A DNA stretch of 64,000 bases from Nonomuraea spiralis (GTDB lineage Bacteria > Actinomycetota > Actinomycetes > Streptosporangiales > Streptosporangiaceae), in the NCBI RefSeq assembly GCF_014648435.1, contig NZ_BMRC01000012.1, positions 186,001-250,000 of the forward strand, read 5' to 3'. Below the pieces are notes generated by a model. That model was given only the letters and a program-made list of their open reading frames with translations. It ran no database searches and was not told where the DNA came from. This document shows, one piece after another, positions 1-8,083 of this stretch; the stretch's first letter is position 1; each line of letters starts with the position of its first letter. Both the position numbers and the translations under genes were made by a program.

Positions 1-222
1 CGCCTCGCGCGGGCTGGCGAAGCGCACCTCGGCCCCGTCCACCAGGTACGACCCCGTGTCGTGCTGGTGCACCCCGGACAGGATCTTGATCAGTGTGGAC
101 TTCCCCGCGCCGTTGTCGCCGAGCACGCAGGTGACCGTGCCCTCCTCCACGCCCATCGAGACCCCGCGCAGGGCCAGCACCGAGCCGAACGTCTTGCCGA
201 TGTCCCGGGTCTGCAGGATCAT
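1..222 (-). CDS. Sugar ABC transporter ATP-binding protein (N-terminal fragment)
   Basis: This is the first 74 codons of an ABC ATPase whose remainder lies beyond the left edge. Walker A (GDNGAGKST) is at residues 35-43, with the GDNGAGKST/LSGVHQHD style of ribose/xylose-class (RbsA-like) ATPases that energise sugar uptake at the membrane. The ATG at 220-222 overlaps the permease stop codon as ATGA, so the two are translationally coupled. The gene order binding protein, permease, ATPase fits a monosaccharide importer. The substrate cannot be read from the sequence. RbsA-type proteins usually carry two ATPase domains; only the start of the first is visible. Confidence 0.9.
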   Translation of the reverse strand, partial: MILQTRDIGKTFGSVLALRGVSMGVEEGTVTCVLGDNGAGKSTLIKILSGVHQHDTGSYLVDGAEVRFASPREA

Positions 223-1259
223 CGCCGCACCTCCTCGGCGTAGCGCCGGACCAGGCGGTTGGCCAGCGTCGCCAGCAGCAGCATGGCCCCGAGGAAGAAC
301 TTGAACCAGTCGGCGTCCCAGCCCAGGAACACGATGCCCTTGTCGGCCATGCCGAAGATCACCGCGCCGATGGAGGCGCCGACGGCCGAGCCGTACCCGC
401 CGGTGAGCAGGCAGCCGCCGATGACCGCAGCGATGATGTAGATGAACTCCTGCCCGATGCCGATGTTGGCCTGGACGGAGGTGTAGCGCAGCGCCAGGAT
501 CGAGCCGACCAGCCAGGCGGCGACCGCCGTCGTCATGAACAACGCGATCTTCGTACGGGCCGCGGGCACCCCGACCGCCCGCGCGGCCTGCTCGTCGCCG
601 CCCACCGCGAAGATCCAGTTGCCCGGCCTGGAACGCATGAGCACCCAGGTCGCCAGCGCGGTGATCGCGATCCACCACAGGATGGCCACCCGGAACGACG
701 TGCCGCCGATCTGGACGGTGCCCGCCAGGACCGCGCTCGCCGCCTCGAACCCGGACGCCCGCCGCAGCCCGCCGACCTGCACGGTCCCGGTGATGGCCTT
801 GGTGACGCCGAGGTTGACGCCCTGCAGCATGAGGAAGGTGCCCAGCGTGACGATGAAGCTGGGCAGCTTCGTCCGGGTCACCACCAGCCCGTTGACCAGC
901 CCGACGGCCAGCGCCACGACCAGCCCGGCCAGCATGGCCGCCCACACGCTGAACCCGTAGCGGGTGGCCAGGGTGACGAGGATCAGCCCGCTGGTGCCGG
1001 TCAGCACGCCCGCCGACAGGTCGAACTCGCCGCCGATCATCAGCAGCGCGACCGCGACCGCCATGATGCCGAGCGTGGCCGCCGGGTCGAGCCAGTTGGC
1101 GACGCCGGCCGGCGAGCGGAACACCGCCGACTGCGCGGCGAAGAACGCGAACACCGCGACCAGCCCCACCACGGCCCCGAGCTCGGGCCGGACGATCAGA
1201 CGGCGGGCCAGGCCGACCCGCGCGACCCGTTCGTCGGCCCGCGCGGGAGCGGCCGTCAT
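219..1259 (-). CDS. Sugar ABC transporter permease (RbsC/BPD_transp_2 family)
   Basis: A 346-residue, highly hydrophobic protein with many membrane segments, expected to form the channel of a ribose/fructose-class sugar importer. The conserved EFDLSAGVLTG stretch and the loop with SFIVTLGTFLMLQGVNLG are typical of this permease family. It lies 28 bp downstream of the binding-protein gene and overlaps the following ATPase start by 4 bp, so all three form one operon read leftward. Length is normal for the family. The sugar is unknown. Confidence 0.93.
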   Translation of the reverse strand: MTAAPARADERVARVGLARRLIVRPELGAVVGLVAVFAFFAAQSAVFRSPAGVANWLDPAATLGIMAVAVALLMIGGEFDLSAGVLTGTSGLILVTLATRYGFSVWAAMLAGLVVALAVGLVNGLVVTRTKLPSFIVTLGTFLMLQGVNLGVTKAITGTVQVGGLRRASGFEAASAVLAGTVQIGGTSFRVAILWWIAITALATWVLMRSRPGNWIFAVGGDEQAARAVGVPAARTKIALFMTTAVAAWLVGSILALRYTSVQANIGIGQEFIYIIAAVIGGCLLTGGYGSAVGASIGAVIFGMADKGIVFLGWDADWFKFFLGAMLLLATLANRLVRRYAEEVRR

Positions 1260-1287
1260 CGGCGGCCCTCCCCGCCCCGGCAGGCGC

Positions 1288-2268
1288 TCATCGGGTGCCC
1301 GCCTCGGCCAGCTTGGCCACCTGCTCGGCGTTGTCCTTGGTGACGAACCCGGGCCCGGTGTTGACCGGCAGCCCGCCGCCGACCGTGTTGAGGTTGTCCT
1401 TGTAGAGCGTGAGGAACGTGATCGGCAGGTAGCCCTGGAGGTACTGCTGCTGGTCCACGGCGAACAGGATCTCGCCGTCCTTGATCGCGGCGACCACGTC
1501 GCCCGACAGGTCGAAGGTGGCGAGCTTGGCCTGCGCGCCCGAGTCCCTGATCGCGTCCCTGGCCGCCACGGCGACCGCCGGGTTGAGCGCGAGGACGCCG
1601 TTGACCTGCTTGTCCGACTGGAGCTTGGCGGTGACCTTGGAGGTGACGTCGGCGAGGTTGGCGACGTCCACCTGGAGGCGTTCGACGGTGCCGCCGAGGG
1701 TCTGCTCGGCGCCCTTGCAGCGCTGGTCGAGGCCGACGTTGCCGGCCTCGTGCACGACGCACAGCAGCTTGGTGACGCCCGCGGCCTTGAGCTGCTCGCC
1801 CGCGCCGCGTCCGGCGACGTCCTCGGACTGGCCGACGTGGGTGATGGCGCCGAACGCCTTGGAGGAGTCGGCCCCGGAGTTGATGGTCACGACCGGGATC
1901 CTGGCCGCGACGGCCTTGCCGATGGACTCCTTGAGCGCGTCCGGGTTGGCCATGGAGACCACGATGCCGTCCACCTTCTCCGAGACGGCCTGGTCGATGA
2001 GCTGCGACTGCTTGGCGGGGTCGCCGTCGCCCTGGTAGGTGACCTTGACGCCGTACTGCTTGCCGGCGGCCTCGGCGCCGTTCTTGACGACGTCCCAGAA
2101 GGCGTCCCCGGCGCCGCCGTGGGTGATGACGGCGAAGCTGCCGCCGCTTGCCGCCGGGGCGGCGGCGGAGCCGGGTGCGGCGCTCTGCGCGCCCTCCCCT
2201 CCCGAGGAGGAGCAGCCGGTCAGGGCGAGCACGCCCACCAGCGCCAGCACGATCGGGGTACGTCTCAT
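1288..2268 (-). CDS. Sugar ABC transporter substrate-binding lipoprotein
   Basis: A 326-residue secreted lipoprotein of the Peripla_BP_4 (RbsB-like) family that would capture a sugar and pass it to the permease. The signal peptide ends in a lipobox LTGC with Cys19, followed by a Ser/Gly/Ala linker and a two-lobed binding domain starting near SFAVITHGGAGDAFW. I chose the ATG at 2266-2268 because it has a strong GGAGGTG ribosome site just upstream and begins the signal peptide; an open frame extends much further upstream but would destroy the signal sequence. It is first in the operon and divergent from a TetR gene at 2398. Confidence 0.93.
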   Translation of the reverse strand: MRRTPIVLALVGVLALTGCSSSGGEGAQSAAPGSAAAPAASGGSFAVITHGGAGDAFWDVVKNGAEAAGKQYGVKVTYQGDGDPAKQSQLIDQAVSEKVDGIVVSMANPDALKESIGKAVAARIPVVTINSGADSSKAFGAITHVGQSEDVAGRGAGEQLKAAGVTKLLCVVHEAGNVGLDQRCKGAEQTLGGTVERLQVDVANLADVTSKVTAKLQSDKQVNGVLALNPAVAVAARDAIRDSGAQAKLATFDLSGDVVAAIKDGEILFAVDQQQYLQGYLPITFLTLYKDNLNTVGGGLPVNTGPGFVTKDNAEQVAKLAEAGTR

Positions 2269-2397
2269 CGGACACCTCCAAGACCAACGGGCTAGCCCCG
2301 GTTCTACCCCAATGTGATCTCTTTGTATAGACATGCGGACCAATGCAAGGAACGCGAAGTAGTAGAACGGAATTATTCGTTCCCGTATGATGGAGGC
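2269..2397. promoter_or_regulatory. Divergent promoter region with a candidate TetR operator
   Basis: This 129-bp divergent intergenic region carries an imperfect inverted repeat at 2365-2382: GAACG at 2365-2369 mirrored by CGTTC at 2378-2382, with further matching positions inside. A second GGAACG half-site sits at 2349-2354. A TATACA box on the minus strand (2324-2329) could be the -10 of the sugar operon. The repeat lies 15 bp before the tetR start. Regulation of both genes by the TetR protein is inference. Confidence 0.45.
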
Positions 2398-3036
2398 ATG
2401 ACCAGCGCACCCATGAGCGGCCGCAAGGCTCAGGCCGCCCGTAACGACGAGTTGATCCTCCAGTCGGCCAGGGCGGTCTTCACCGCCGACCCCGGCGCGC
2501 CCATCGCGGCCGTGGCCGAGAAGGCGGGGGTCGGGATCAGCGCGCTCTACCGCCGCTATCCCAGTAAGGAGGCGTTGCTGCAGAAGTTGTGCGGCGACGG
2601 GCTCAAGCTCTACGTCGCCGTGGCCCAGCAGGCGATGGACGACGAGGGCGACCCCTGGGAGGCGTTCGCCTCCTACCTGCGGGGCATCGTGGACGCCGAC
2701 ACCAACTCCCTGACGATCAAGCTGGCCGGCACCTTCCAGCCCACGGAGGAGCTCTACCACGACGCCGTACGCGCCGGCGACCTGGCGACGCGGCTGCACC
2801 ACCGGGCCGTGGCGGCGGGCGTGCTGCGAGACGACGTCACCGTGGCCGACATCGCGCTGCTGTTCGAGCAGATCGCCTCGATCAAGCTCGGCGACGAGGA
2901 GCGCACCTCCCAGCTCCGCCACCGCTACCTGGCCCTGGTGATGGACTCCCTGCGGGTCCCGCCCGCCCACCGCGACCTGCCCGGCCCGGCCCCGGACGAC
3001 GAGGAGCTGCAGGTCCGCTGGTACCCCTCGCGCTAG
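2398..3036 (+). CDS. TetR family transcriptional regulator
   Basis: A 212-residue TetR-type DNA-binding protein. The N-terminal helix-turn-helix is clear (IAAVAEKAGVGISALYRRYPSKEALL, about residues 37-62), followed by a helical ligand-binding domain with no recognisable ligand signature. The start at ATG 2398 follows a GGAGG ribosome site; an upstream in-frame ATG at 2314 would run through the promoter region. It is divergent from the sugar ABC operon and probably controls it. Its stop codon and that of the convergent gene share the four bases CTAG at 3033-3036. Confidence 0.9.
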   Translation: MTSAPMSGRKAQAARNDELILQSARAVFTADPGAPIAAVAEKAGVGISALYRRYPSKEALLQKLCGDGLKLYVAVAQQAMDDEGDPWEAFASYLRGIVDADTNSLTIKLAGTFQPTEELYHDAVRAGDLATRLHHRAVAAGVLRDDVTVADIALLFEQIASIKLGDEERTSQLRHRYLALVMDSLRVPPAHRDLPGPAPDDEELQVRWYPSR

Positions 3037-3854
3037 TCCGCGAGCCGGCGCGCCAGGTCCAGCACGCGGCGGGCCTTGGCGACGATCGGAGCGTCCACGA
3101 AACGGCCGTCGGGCAGGGCGACCGCGCCCGCGCCCGCACGCTCGGCGGCCTCGGCGGCCTGGACGATCTCGGCGGCCCTGGCCCTCTCCTCCTCGCCGGG
3201 ACGGAAGGCCCGCCGGATCACCGGGAGCTGCCGGGGATGGATGGCGGTCCGGCCGAACAGGCCGAGCGCGCGGCCGGCCCGGCAGGAGGCGAGCAGCCCG
3301 TCCTCGTCCTTGACGTCGGGGTGGACCGACATGGGCACCGGCGGCAGGCCCGCCGCCGCGGCGGCCAGCACGACCTGCAACCTGAGGTGGTTCACGGCGC
3401 TCTCGTCGGTGATCGACAGCTCGGCGGCGAGGTCCTGCTCGCCCAGCGCCACGCCGGCCACGCGCGGGTGGGCGGCGACGGCCCTGGCCTCGACGATCCC
3501 GGCCGCCGACTCCAGCAGCGCGTACAGGGGGGCCGCGCCGGGCAGGCCGTCCAGCGCGGCGGCCGACTCGACCTTGGGCAGCCGTACGGCGTCGGCCAGC
3601 TCGCCGACGGCCGCCAGGTCCGCGCGTCCGCGGTCGGTCGCCACGTCGTTGACCCGGACGTGGATCCGCGGCTCGGCGGCGGCCTCGCGCCCGCGCAGGT
3701 AGGCGACGGCGTTCGCGCGGGCGGCGTCCTTCCCGGCGGGGGCGACGGCGTCCTCCAGGTCGATGATGACCACGTCGGCGCCGGAGGCGGCGGCCTTGGC
3801 GAAACGTTCGGGGCGGTCGCCGGGGACGTACAGCCAGGTGACGGGGGCGATCAC
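3033..3854 (-). CDS. HpcH/HpaI aldolase/citrate lyase family protein (CitE-like)
   Basis: A 273-residue TIM-barrel protein resembling the citrate lyase beta subunit and malyl/citramalyl-CoA lyases, which cleave or form C-C bonds of CoA esters. The N-terminal WLYVPGDRPERFAKA and DVVIIDLEDAV motifs are characteristic; the Asp-Glu pair binds the metal. It starts at a GTG (3852-3854) overlapping the stop of the CoA-transferase gene as GTGA, so the two are coupled. A CoA-transferase plus a CitE-like lyase suggests activation and then cleavage of an organic acid. No true citrate lyase alpha or gamma gene is adjacent, so citrate lyase itself is unlikely. Confidence 0.87.
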   Translation of the reverse strand: MIAPVTWLYVPGDRPERFAKAAASGADVVIIDLEDAVAPAGKDAARANAVAYLRGREAAAEPRIHVRVNDVATDRGRADLAAVGELADAVRLPKVESAAALDGLPGAAPLYALLESAAGIVEARAVAAHPRVAGVALGEQDLAAELSITDESAVNHLRLQVVLAAAAAGLPPVPMSVHPDVKDEDGLLASCRAGRALGLFGRTAIHPRQLPVIRRAFRPGEEERARAAEIVQAAEAAERAGAGAVALPDGRFVDAPIVAKARRVLDLARRLAD

Positions 3855-5038
3855 GCGATCACCCCGTCCGCGCGCAGGGCGGCGACGGTCTCGGCCGGGT
3901 AGTCCAGCTCGCCGAGCACCTCGTCGGTGTCGTGGCCGAGCGGGCGGCCGGGCCAGCGGATCTCACCGGGCGTCTCCGACAGGCGGAACAACACGTTCTG
4001 CAGGGTGACCGTGCCCAGTTCCTCGTCCGGCAGGTCGACGAACGTGCCGAGCGCCGCGTACTGCGGGTCCCGGGCCAGGTCGGTGACGTCGTAGATCGGG
4101 GCGACGGCGGCCTGCGCCTCCTCGAACCGGGCGATGACCTCCTCGGCGTCGCGGGCGGCGATCCAGGTGGCGACGGCCTCGTCCAGCTCGTCCACGTGCT
4201 GGACGCGGCCGTGGCCGCTGGCGAACCAGGGCTGCTCGACCAGGTCGGGACGCCCGACGAGGGTCACGACGCGCTCGGCGATGGGCTGGGCGCTGGTGGA
4301 GATCGCCAGCCAGCGGCCGTCACGGGTCCGGTACGTGTTGCGCGGCGCGTTGCTGCTGGACCGGTTGCCGGTGCGCTCCGGCACCACCCCGAGCGCCTTG
4401 TACGCGGTCATCTGCGGCCCGAGCAGGCCCAGGATGGGCTCGATGATCGCCAGGTCGATGATCTGGCCGCGCCCGGTCGCCGCGCGGGCGTGCAGCGCCA
4501 CCATGATCGCGTACGACATGGCCAGGCCCGCGATGCCGTCGGCCAGGGCCAGCGGCGGCAGGGTCGGGGGCCCGTCCGGCTGGCCGGTCATGGCCGCGAA
4601 CCCGCTCATCGCCTCGGCCAGCGTCCCGAAGCCCGGCCGCCCGGCCATCGGGCCGACCTGCCCGAACCCGGTCATCCTGGCCACGATCAGCCGCGGGTTG
4701 GCCTTGAGCAGGTCCTCGGGGGCCAGGTGCCAGCGTTCGAGGGTGCCGGGCCGGAAGTTCTCGATCAGCACGTCGGAGCGTTCGGCCAGGCGGCGCAGGA
4801 TCTCCTGGCCCTCGGCGCGCGACAGGTCGACGGCGGCGGTGCGCTTGTTACGCGACAACGACTTCCACCACAGGCCCACGCCGTCCACCGAGGCGCCGTG
4901 GCCGCGCGAGGGGTCGCCGCGGCGCGGGTGCTCGATCTTGATCACGTCGGCGCCGAAGTCGCCCAGCATCATCGCGGCGGAGGGGCCGGCGAACAACGTC
5001 GCCGCGTCGATGACCCGCAGGTCGGCGAGACTTGTCAT
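3851..5038 (-). CDS. CaiB/BaiF family (class III) CoA-transferase
   Basis: A 395-residue class III CoA-transferase that would move CoA from a donor such as succinyl-CoA to an organic acid. The N-terminal DAATLFAGPSAAMMLGDFGADVIKIEHPRRGDPSRGHG block and the LIENFRPGTLERWHL motif are family hallmarks; a conserved catalytic Asp is expected near residue 165-175 (LADGIAGLAMSY). It is first of two genes read leftward and divergent from a GntR regulator. There is no Shine-Dalgarno before the ATG, but TAACTT followed by 7 nt may make a leaderless transcript. Confidence 0.9.
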   Translation of the reverse strand: MTSLADLRVIDAATLFAGPSAAMMLGDFGADVIKIEHPRRGDPSRGHGASVDGVGLWWKSLSRNKRTAAVDLSRAEGQEILRRLAERSDVLIENFRPGTLERWHLAPEDLLKANPRLIVARMTGFGQVGPMAGRPGFGTLAEAMSGFAAMTGQPDGPPTLPPLALADGIAGLAMSYAIMVALHARAATGRGQIIDLAIIEPILGLLGPQMTAYKALGVVPERTGNRSSSNAPRNTYRTRDGRWLAISTSAQPIAERVVTLVGRPDLVEQPWFASGHGRVQHVDELDEAVATWIAARDAEEVIARFEEAQAAVAPIYDVTDLARDPQYAALGTFVDLPDEELGTVTLQNVLFRLSETPGEIRWPGRPLGHDTDEVLGELDYPAETVAALRADGVIA

Positions 5039-5097
5039 AAAATGTAAGTTATAAGAAATAAGTCATAGGCGCGACCGCCCTGCGAGAGACTGGTGAC
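5039..5097. promoter_or_regulatory. AT-rich divergent promoter between CoA-transferase and GntR genes
   Basis: The region is strikingly AT-rich for this genome. On the minus strand it reads as three near-identical heptamers (ACTTATT, TCTTATA, ACTTACA) ending 4 nt before the CoA-transferase ATG. TAACTT at 5046-5051 is followed by 7 nt and the ATG, a leaderless arrangement. The heptamers may be sites for the divergent GntR regulator; that is inference. Confidence 0.4.
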
Positions 5098-5760
5098 ATG
5101 GCAGCCACAGAGCCCACGCCGCCCACGCCGCCCATGAGCAAGGCCGACTACGTCTACACCGTGCTCCTCGACGAGATCCGCGGCGGCCGCATCCCGGGCG
5201 GCACCGCGCTGCGCGCCGGAGCCGTGGCCCGGCGGCTCGGCGTCTCGATCACCCCCGTACGCGAGGCACTGCGCCGCCTGGAGAAGGACCGCCTGATCAG
5301 CTACGAGGCCCACCACGGCGCGACCGTGATCGACCTCGGCGACGAGGCGCTGGCCGAGTACTACGGGCTGCGCGCGGTCGTCGAGGGCCTGGGCGCGCGC
5401 CTGGCCGCGGCCAGGATCACCGAGGACGACCTCGCCGGGCTGCGCGACCTGCACCGCGCGATGACCGCCGACGCCGAGCAGGGCAGGCACGACCGGCTCG
5501 GCGACCGGAGCAGGCACTTCCACCTGCGTATCGTCGACATCGGCGGCCCCGCCTTCCTCGGCGCGCACGCCCGGTCCGTGCGCAACGGCGTCCCGGTGCC
5601 CGCCGAGGCGTCGCTGTGGCTCGACCCGGAACAGGTCAGGCGGCAACTCCAGGCCCACGAGGAACTGCTGGCCGCCCTGGAGGCCGCCGACGCCGACGCC
5701 GCCGAGCGCGTCATGATCGACCACATCCGGCAGGCGGGCGAGTACCGCAAGCACCACTGA
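5098..5760 (+). CDS. GntR family regulator (FadR/FCD subfamily)
   Basis: A 220-residue GntR-type repressor. The N-terminal winged helix (GTALRAGAVARRLGVSITPVREALRRLEKDRLI, about residues 39-70) is followed by an all-helical FCD domain with metal-ligand-type His residues (FHLRIVDIG and the C-terminal DHIRQAGEYRKHH). FCD proteins usually sense organic acids, which fits control of the divergent CoA-transferase/lyase pair. The ATG at 5098 has a GAGAGA purine tract upstream. Confidence 0.9.
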   Translation: MAATEPTPPTPPMSKADYVYTVLLDEIRGGRIPGGTALRAGAVARRLGVSITPVREALRRLEKDRLISYEAHHGATVIDLGDEALAEYYGLRAVVEGLGARLAAARITEDDLAGLRDLHRAMTADAEQGRHDRLGDRSRHFHLRIVDIGGPAFLGAHARSVRNGVPVPAEASLWLDPEQVRRQLQAHEELLAALEAADADAAERVMIDHIRQAGEYRKHH

Positions 5761-5778
5761 TGACAAACATCATCGTTC

Positions 5779-5811
5779 ACACCCGGTTCATTGATTCACC
5801 GTGACGGGTGT
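5779..5811. terminator. Possible stem-loop after the GntR gene
   Basis: A 7-bp inverted repeat ACACCCG (5779-5785) and CGGGTGT (5805-5811) separated by 19 nt lies shortly after the GntR stop codon. A second small repeat, GATGA and TCATC, surrounds the stop itself. There is no U-tract, so termination is uncertain and an operator is an alternative. Confidence 0.25.
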
Positions 5812-5870
5812 TGCACGATGAGTCACTCTGATGGTCTTGCCGCGATCCCGACGCCGAAGGAGCCGACACT

Positions 5871-6596
5871 GTGGCGGACGCGTGGACGCTCAATCCCGAC
5901 TACCGCACCCCTCCGGTCCCCACAGACGACGCCATCGAGCCGGGCTCCTGGCGCCACCCCGACGGCCAGGTGATGAACGGCGTCTACGAGCGCAGACGCC
6001 CCGAACGGCAGACCGAGGTCGTCACCGTCTGGTACGGCTACGCGCTGAGCCACTGGCTCGGCCCCCGCATGCCCCGCTTCAGCAGCCCGCTGGTCTCGGC
6101 CTGGAACCCGGTCCTGGCCCAGGGCCTGAGCTGCGACCCCGGATCGCCGACGCCGTACCGCGACGAGCGGTGGTGCGACCGCTGGATCGCCGAGGCCCTG
6201 CTGTACGGGCGCAAACCGTACGGGACCTTCACCCTGCCCGCCGAGGAGGCGCTGCGCTGGTTCGTCAAGAGCGGCGGCACCGGCCTGGTCTACCGGGCGC
6301 GGGCCGACGGCTCGGCGGTCCGCGTCGTGGCCGGCACGACCGAGCCGTACGAGCGGCTCTTCGACCTCCCCGCCCTGATCGCCGACTACCGCGAGGCGCT
6401 GCCCGGCCGGACGGCCGAGGCCGAGGTGGCCGCGCTGGAGTCCCACCGCCACCACTCCCCCGCCCTGAACTACGTGTTGTGCGAGGACGCCGAGGCGCGC
6501 TTCGCGCAGGCGCCGCCGTCGGTGCGCGGCCTCACCCTGGGCTACCCGCCACGCGAGACGGCCGCCCGGGTCGTCGCCGATATGCTCACCGGGTGA
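5871..6596 (+). CDS. Hypothetical protein, unrecognised
   Basis: A 241-residue soluble-looking protein starting at GTG 5871 after an AAGGAGCC ribosome site. I do not recognise the family. It is rich in aromatic residues and Pro, has four Cys, no signal peptide and no membrane segment. It overlaps the next gene by GTGA, so it is coupled to a HAD-family hydrolase and the two may act together. Codon use matches the neighbours, so there is no sign of recent transfer. Confidence 0.75.
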   Translation: MADAWTLNPDYRTPPVPTDDAIEPGSWRHPDGQVMNGVYERRRPERQTEVVTVWYGYALSHWLGPRMPRFSSPLVSAWNPVLAQGLSCDPGSPTPYRDERWCDRWIAEALLYGRKPYGTFTLPAEEALRWFVKSGGTGLVYRARADGSAVRVVAGTTEPYERLFDLPALIADYREALPGRTAEAEVAALESHRHHSPALNYVLCEDAEARFAQAPPSVRGLTLGYPPRETAARVVADMLTG

Positions 6597-7288
6597 ACGG
6601 CGCGATCAACGGCATCCTGTTCGACCTCGACGGCACCCTCCTCGACCATCGCGGCGCCGCCGACGCCGCGATCACCGCGTGGGTGTCGGCGCTGGCGCCC
6701 GGCCATCCGCGCCTGGCCGAGGCCGCGGCGCTGTGGGCGGCGCTGGAGATCCCCCACCTGGCGGCCTGGCAGGCGGGCGAGTGCTCGTGGCAGGAGCAGC
6801 GCCGCCGCCGCGTGCGCGCGTTGTGCCGGGAGCTGGGCGTCGAGCCGCCCGCCGACCTCGAAGCGGCCTTCGCCACCTACACCGAGCACTACCGGCGCGG
6901 CTGGGCCGCCTACCCCGACGTCGCGCCGGCGCTGGCGAAGCTGCGGGGCCACACGTTCGGGATCCTGACCAACGGCTCGCAGGGGGTGCAGGAGGCGAAG
7001 GTCCGCGCGCTCGGCCTCGACCTGGGCCCGGTGCTGACCGGCGAGTGCCTGGGCGGGCAGTTCAAGCCCTCCCCCGGCTGCTACACCGCCGCCGCGCGGG
7101 CGCTCGGGCTGCCGCCCTCGCAGGTGCTGCTGGTGGGCGACGACCTCGACAAGGACGTACGCGGCCCGGCGGCGGTCGGCATGCCCTCGGTGTGGATCGA
7201 CCGGCTGGGCGCCGAGCCCGCGCCGGCCGGGTTCCCGCGCATCACCTCGCTCACCGAGCTCCCCGCGCTGCTCGCGGCCCGCCCATGA
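6593..7288 (+). CDS. HAD superfamily hydrolase (phosphatase-like)
   Basis: A 231-residue HAD phosphohydrolase. Motif I is FDLDGTLLD near residue 8-16 (nucleophile and acid/base Asp), motif II is the Ser/Thr of ILTNGS, motif III the Lys of FKPSPGCY, and motif IV is VGDDLDKDVRGP. A helical cap separates motifs I and II. This arrangement matches the YjjG/phosphoglycolate-phosphatase-like group, but the substrate cannot be told. The GTG start overlaps the upstream stop codon. Confidence 0.9.
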   Translation: MNGAINGILFDLDGTLLDHRGAADAAITAWVSALAPGHPRLAEAAALWAALEIPHLAAWQAGECSWQEQRRRRVRALCRELGVEPPADLEAAFATYTEHYRRGWAAYPDVAPALAKLRGHTFGILTNGSQGVQEAKVRALGLDLGPVLTGECLGGQFKPSPGCYTAAARALGLPPSQVLLVGDDLDKDVRGPAAVGMPSVWIDRLGAEPAPAGFPRITSLTELPALLAARP

Positions 7289-7305
7289 CCTTACGTGTTC
7301 GCTAT

Positions 7306-7342
7306 TTGTCTGGACATTCTGACCTCGGTTAAGCTGATCAGC
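7306..7342 (+). promoter_or_regulatory. Promoter with GntR-type operator, leaderless start
   Basis: TTGTCT (7306-7311) and TAAGCT (7330-7335) form -35 and -10 boxes with 18 bp between them. The -10 is followed by 7 nt and the ATG at 7343, so the mRNA is probably leaderless. The palindrome TGTC-TG-GACA at 7307-7316 overlaps the -35 box and resembles the GTCTAGAC core of HutC-family operators, which suggests autorepression. Confidence 0.5.
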
Positions 7343-8083
7343 ATGACCCCGAACCTGGCCATCGACCTGGACCGATCCAGCCCTGTGCCGCTCTACTTCC
7401 AGGTGGCCGAGCAGATCGCCGAGGCGATCCGGCGAGGCGACCTGACGCCCGGCTCCCGGCTGGACAACGAGATCCTGCTCGCCGACAAGCTCGGCCTGTC
7501 CAGGCCGACGATCCGCCAGGCGATCCAATACCTGGTCGACAAGGGCCTGCTGGTACGCAAGCGCGGCGTCGGCACGCAGGTGGTGCACGGTCAGGTCAAG
7601 CGTTCGGTCGAGCTGACCAGCCTCTACGACGACCTGCGCCGTTCGGGCCAGGAGCCGGCCACGCAGGTGCTCGCGCTGGAGCCGCGCCCGGTCGAGGAGG
7701 ACAAGGCGGCCATCCTCGGCGTCGAGCCCGGCAGCGAGGTCCTCTACCTCGAACGCCTGCGCTTCGCCGCCGGCGAGCCGCTCGCCGTCCTGCACAACTG
7801 GCTCCCGCCGGGGCTGGCCCAGCTCTCCTCCGCCGACCTGGAAGTGCGCGGCCTGTACGAGCTGCTGCGCGGCGCGGGCGTGCGCATGCGGGTGGCCAAC
7901 CAGCGCATCGGGGCCCGCGCCGCCGGGCAGGTGGAGGCCAAGCTGCTCGACGAGCGCCGCGGCGCGCCGCTGCTCACCATGGTCAGGACGACGTACGACG
8001 ACCAGGGCCGGGCCGTCGAGCACGGCTCACACGTCTACCGGGCCTCTCACTACTCCCTCGAGGTCACCCTCATCGAGCGCTGA
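7343..8083 (+). CDS. GntR family regulator (HutC/UTRA subfamily)
   Basis: A 246-residue GntR-type repressor with an N-terminal winged helix (SPVPLYFQVAEQIAEAIRRGDLTPG then NEILLADKLGLSRPTIRQAIQYLVDKGLLVRKRGVGT) and a C-terminal UTRA ligand domain ending in YRASHYSLEVTL. UTRA proteins often sense sugars, sugar phosphates or histidine derivatives. The ATG at 7343 was chosen because a promoter -10 box sits 7 nt upstream; an earlier in-frame ATG lies within that promoter. The 3' end overlaps the convergent DedA gene by 57 bp. Confidence 0.9.
   Translation: MTPNLAIDLDRSSPVPLYFQVAEQIAEAIRRGDLTPGSRLDNEILLADKLGLSRPTIRQAIQYLVDKGLLVRKRGVGTQVVHGQVKRSVELTSLYDDLRRSGQEPATQVLALEPRPVEEDKAAILGVEPGSEVLYLERLRFAAGEPLAVLHNWLPPGLAQLSSADLEVRGLYELLRGAGVRMRVANQRIGARAAGQVEAKLLDERRGAPLLTMVRTTYDDQGRAVEHGSHVYRASHYSLEVTLIER

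Noticed and set aside
964..2295. Plus-strand frame of 443 residues antisense to the sugar binding protein
   Set aside because: Arg/Gly-rich shadow of the real gene with no ribosome site or domain.
2269..2970. Long upstream extension of the substrate-binding protein frame
   Set aside because: It would bury the signal peptide and lipobox and lies antisense to tetR; the ATG at 2268 has a strong ribosome site.
5831..6592. Extended frame joined upstream of the HAD hydrolase
   Set aside because: It runs out of frame across the 5871-6596 gene; the GTGA overlap at 6593 and the HAD motif I position fix the real start.
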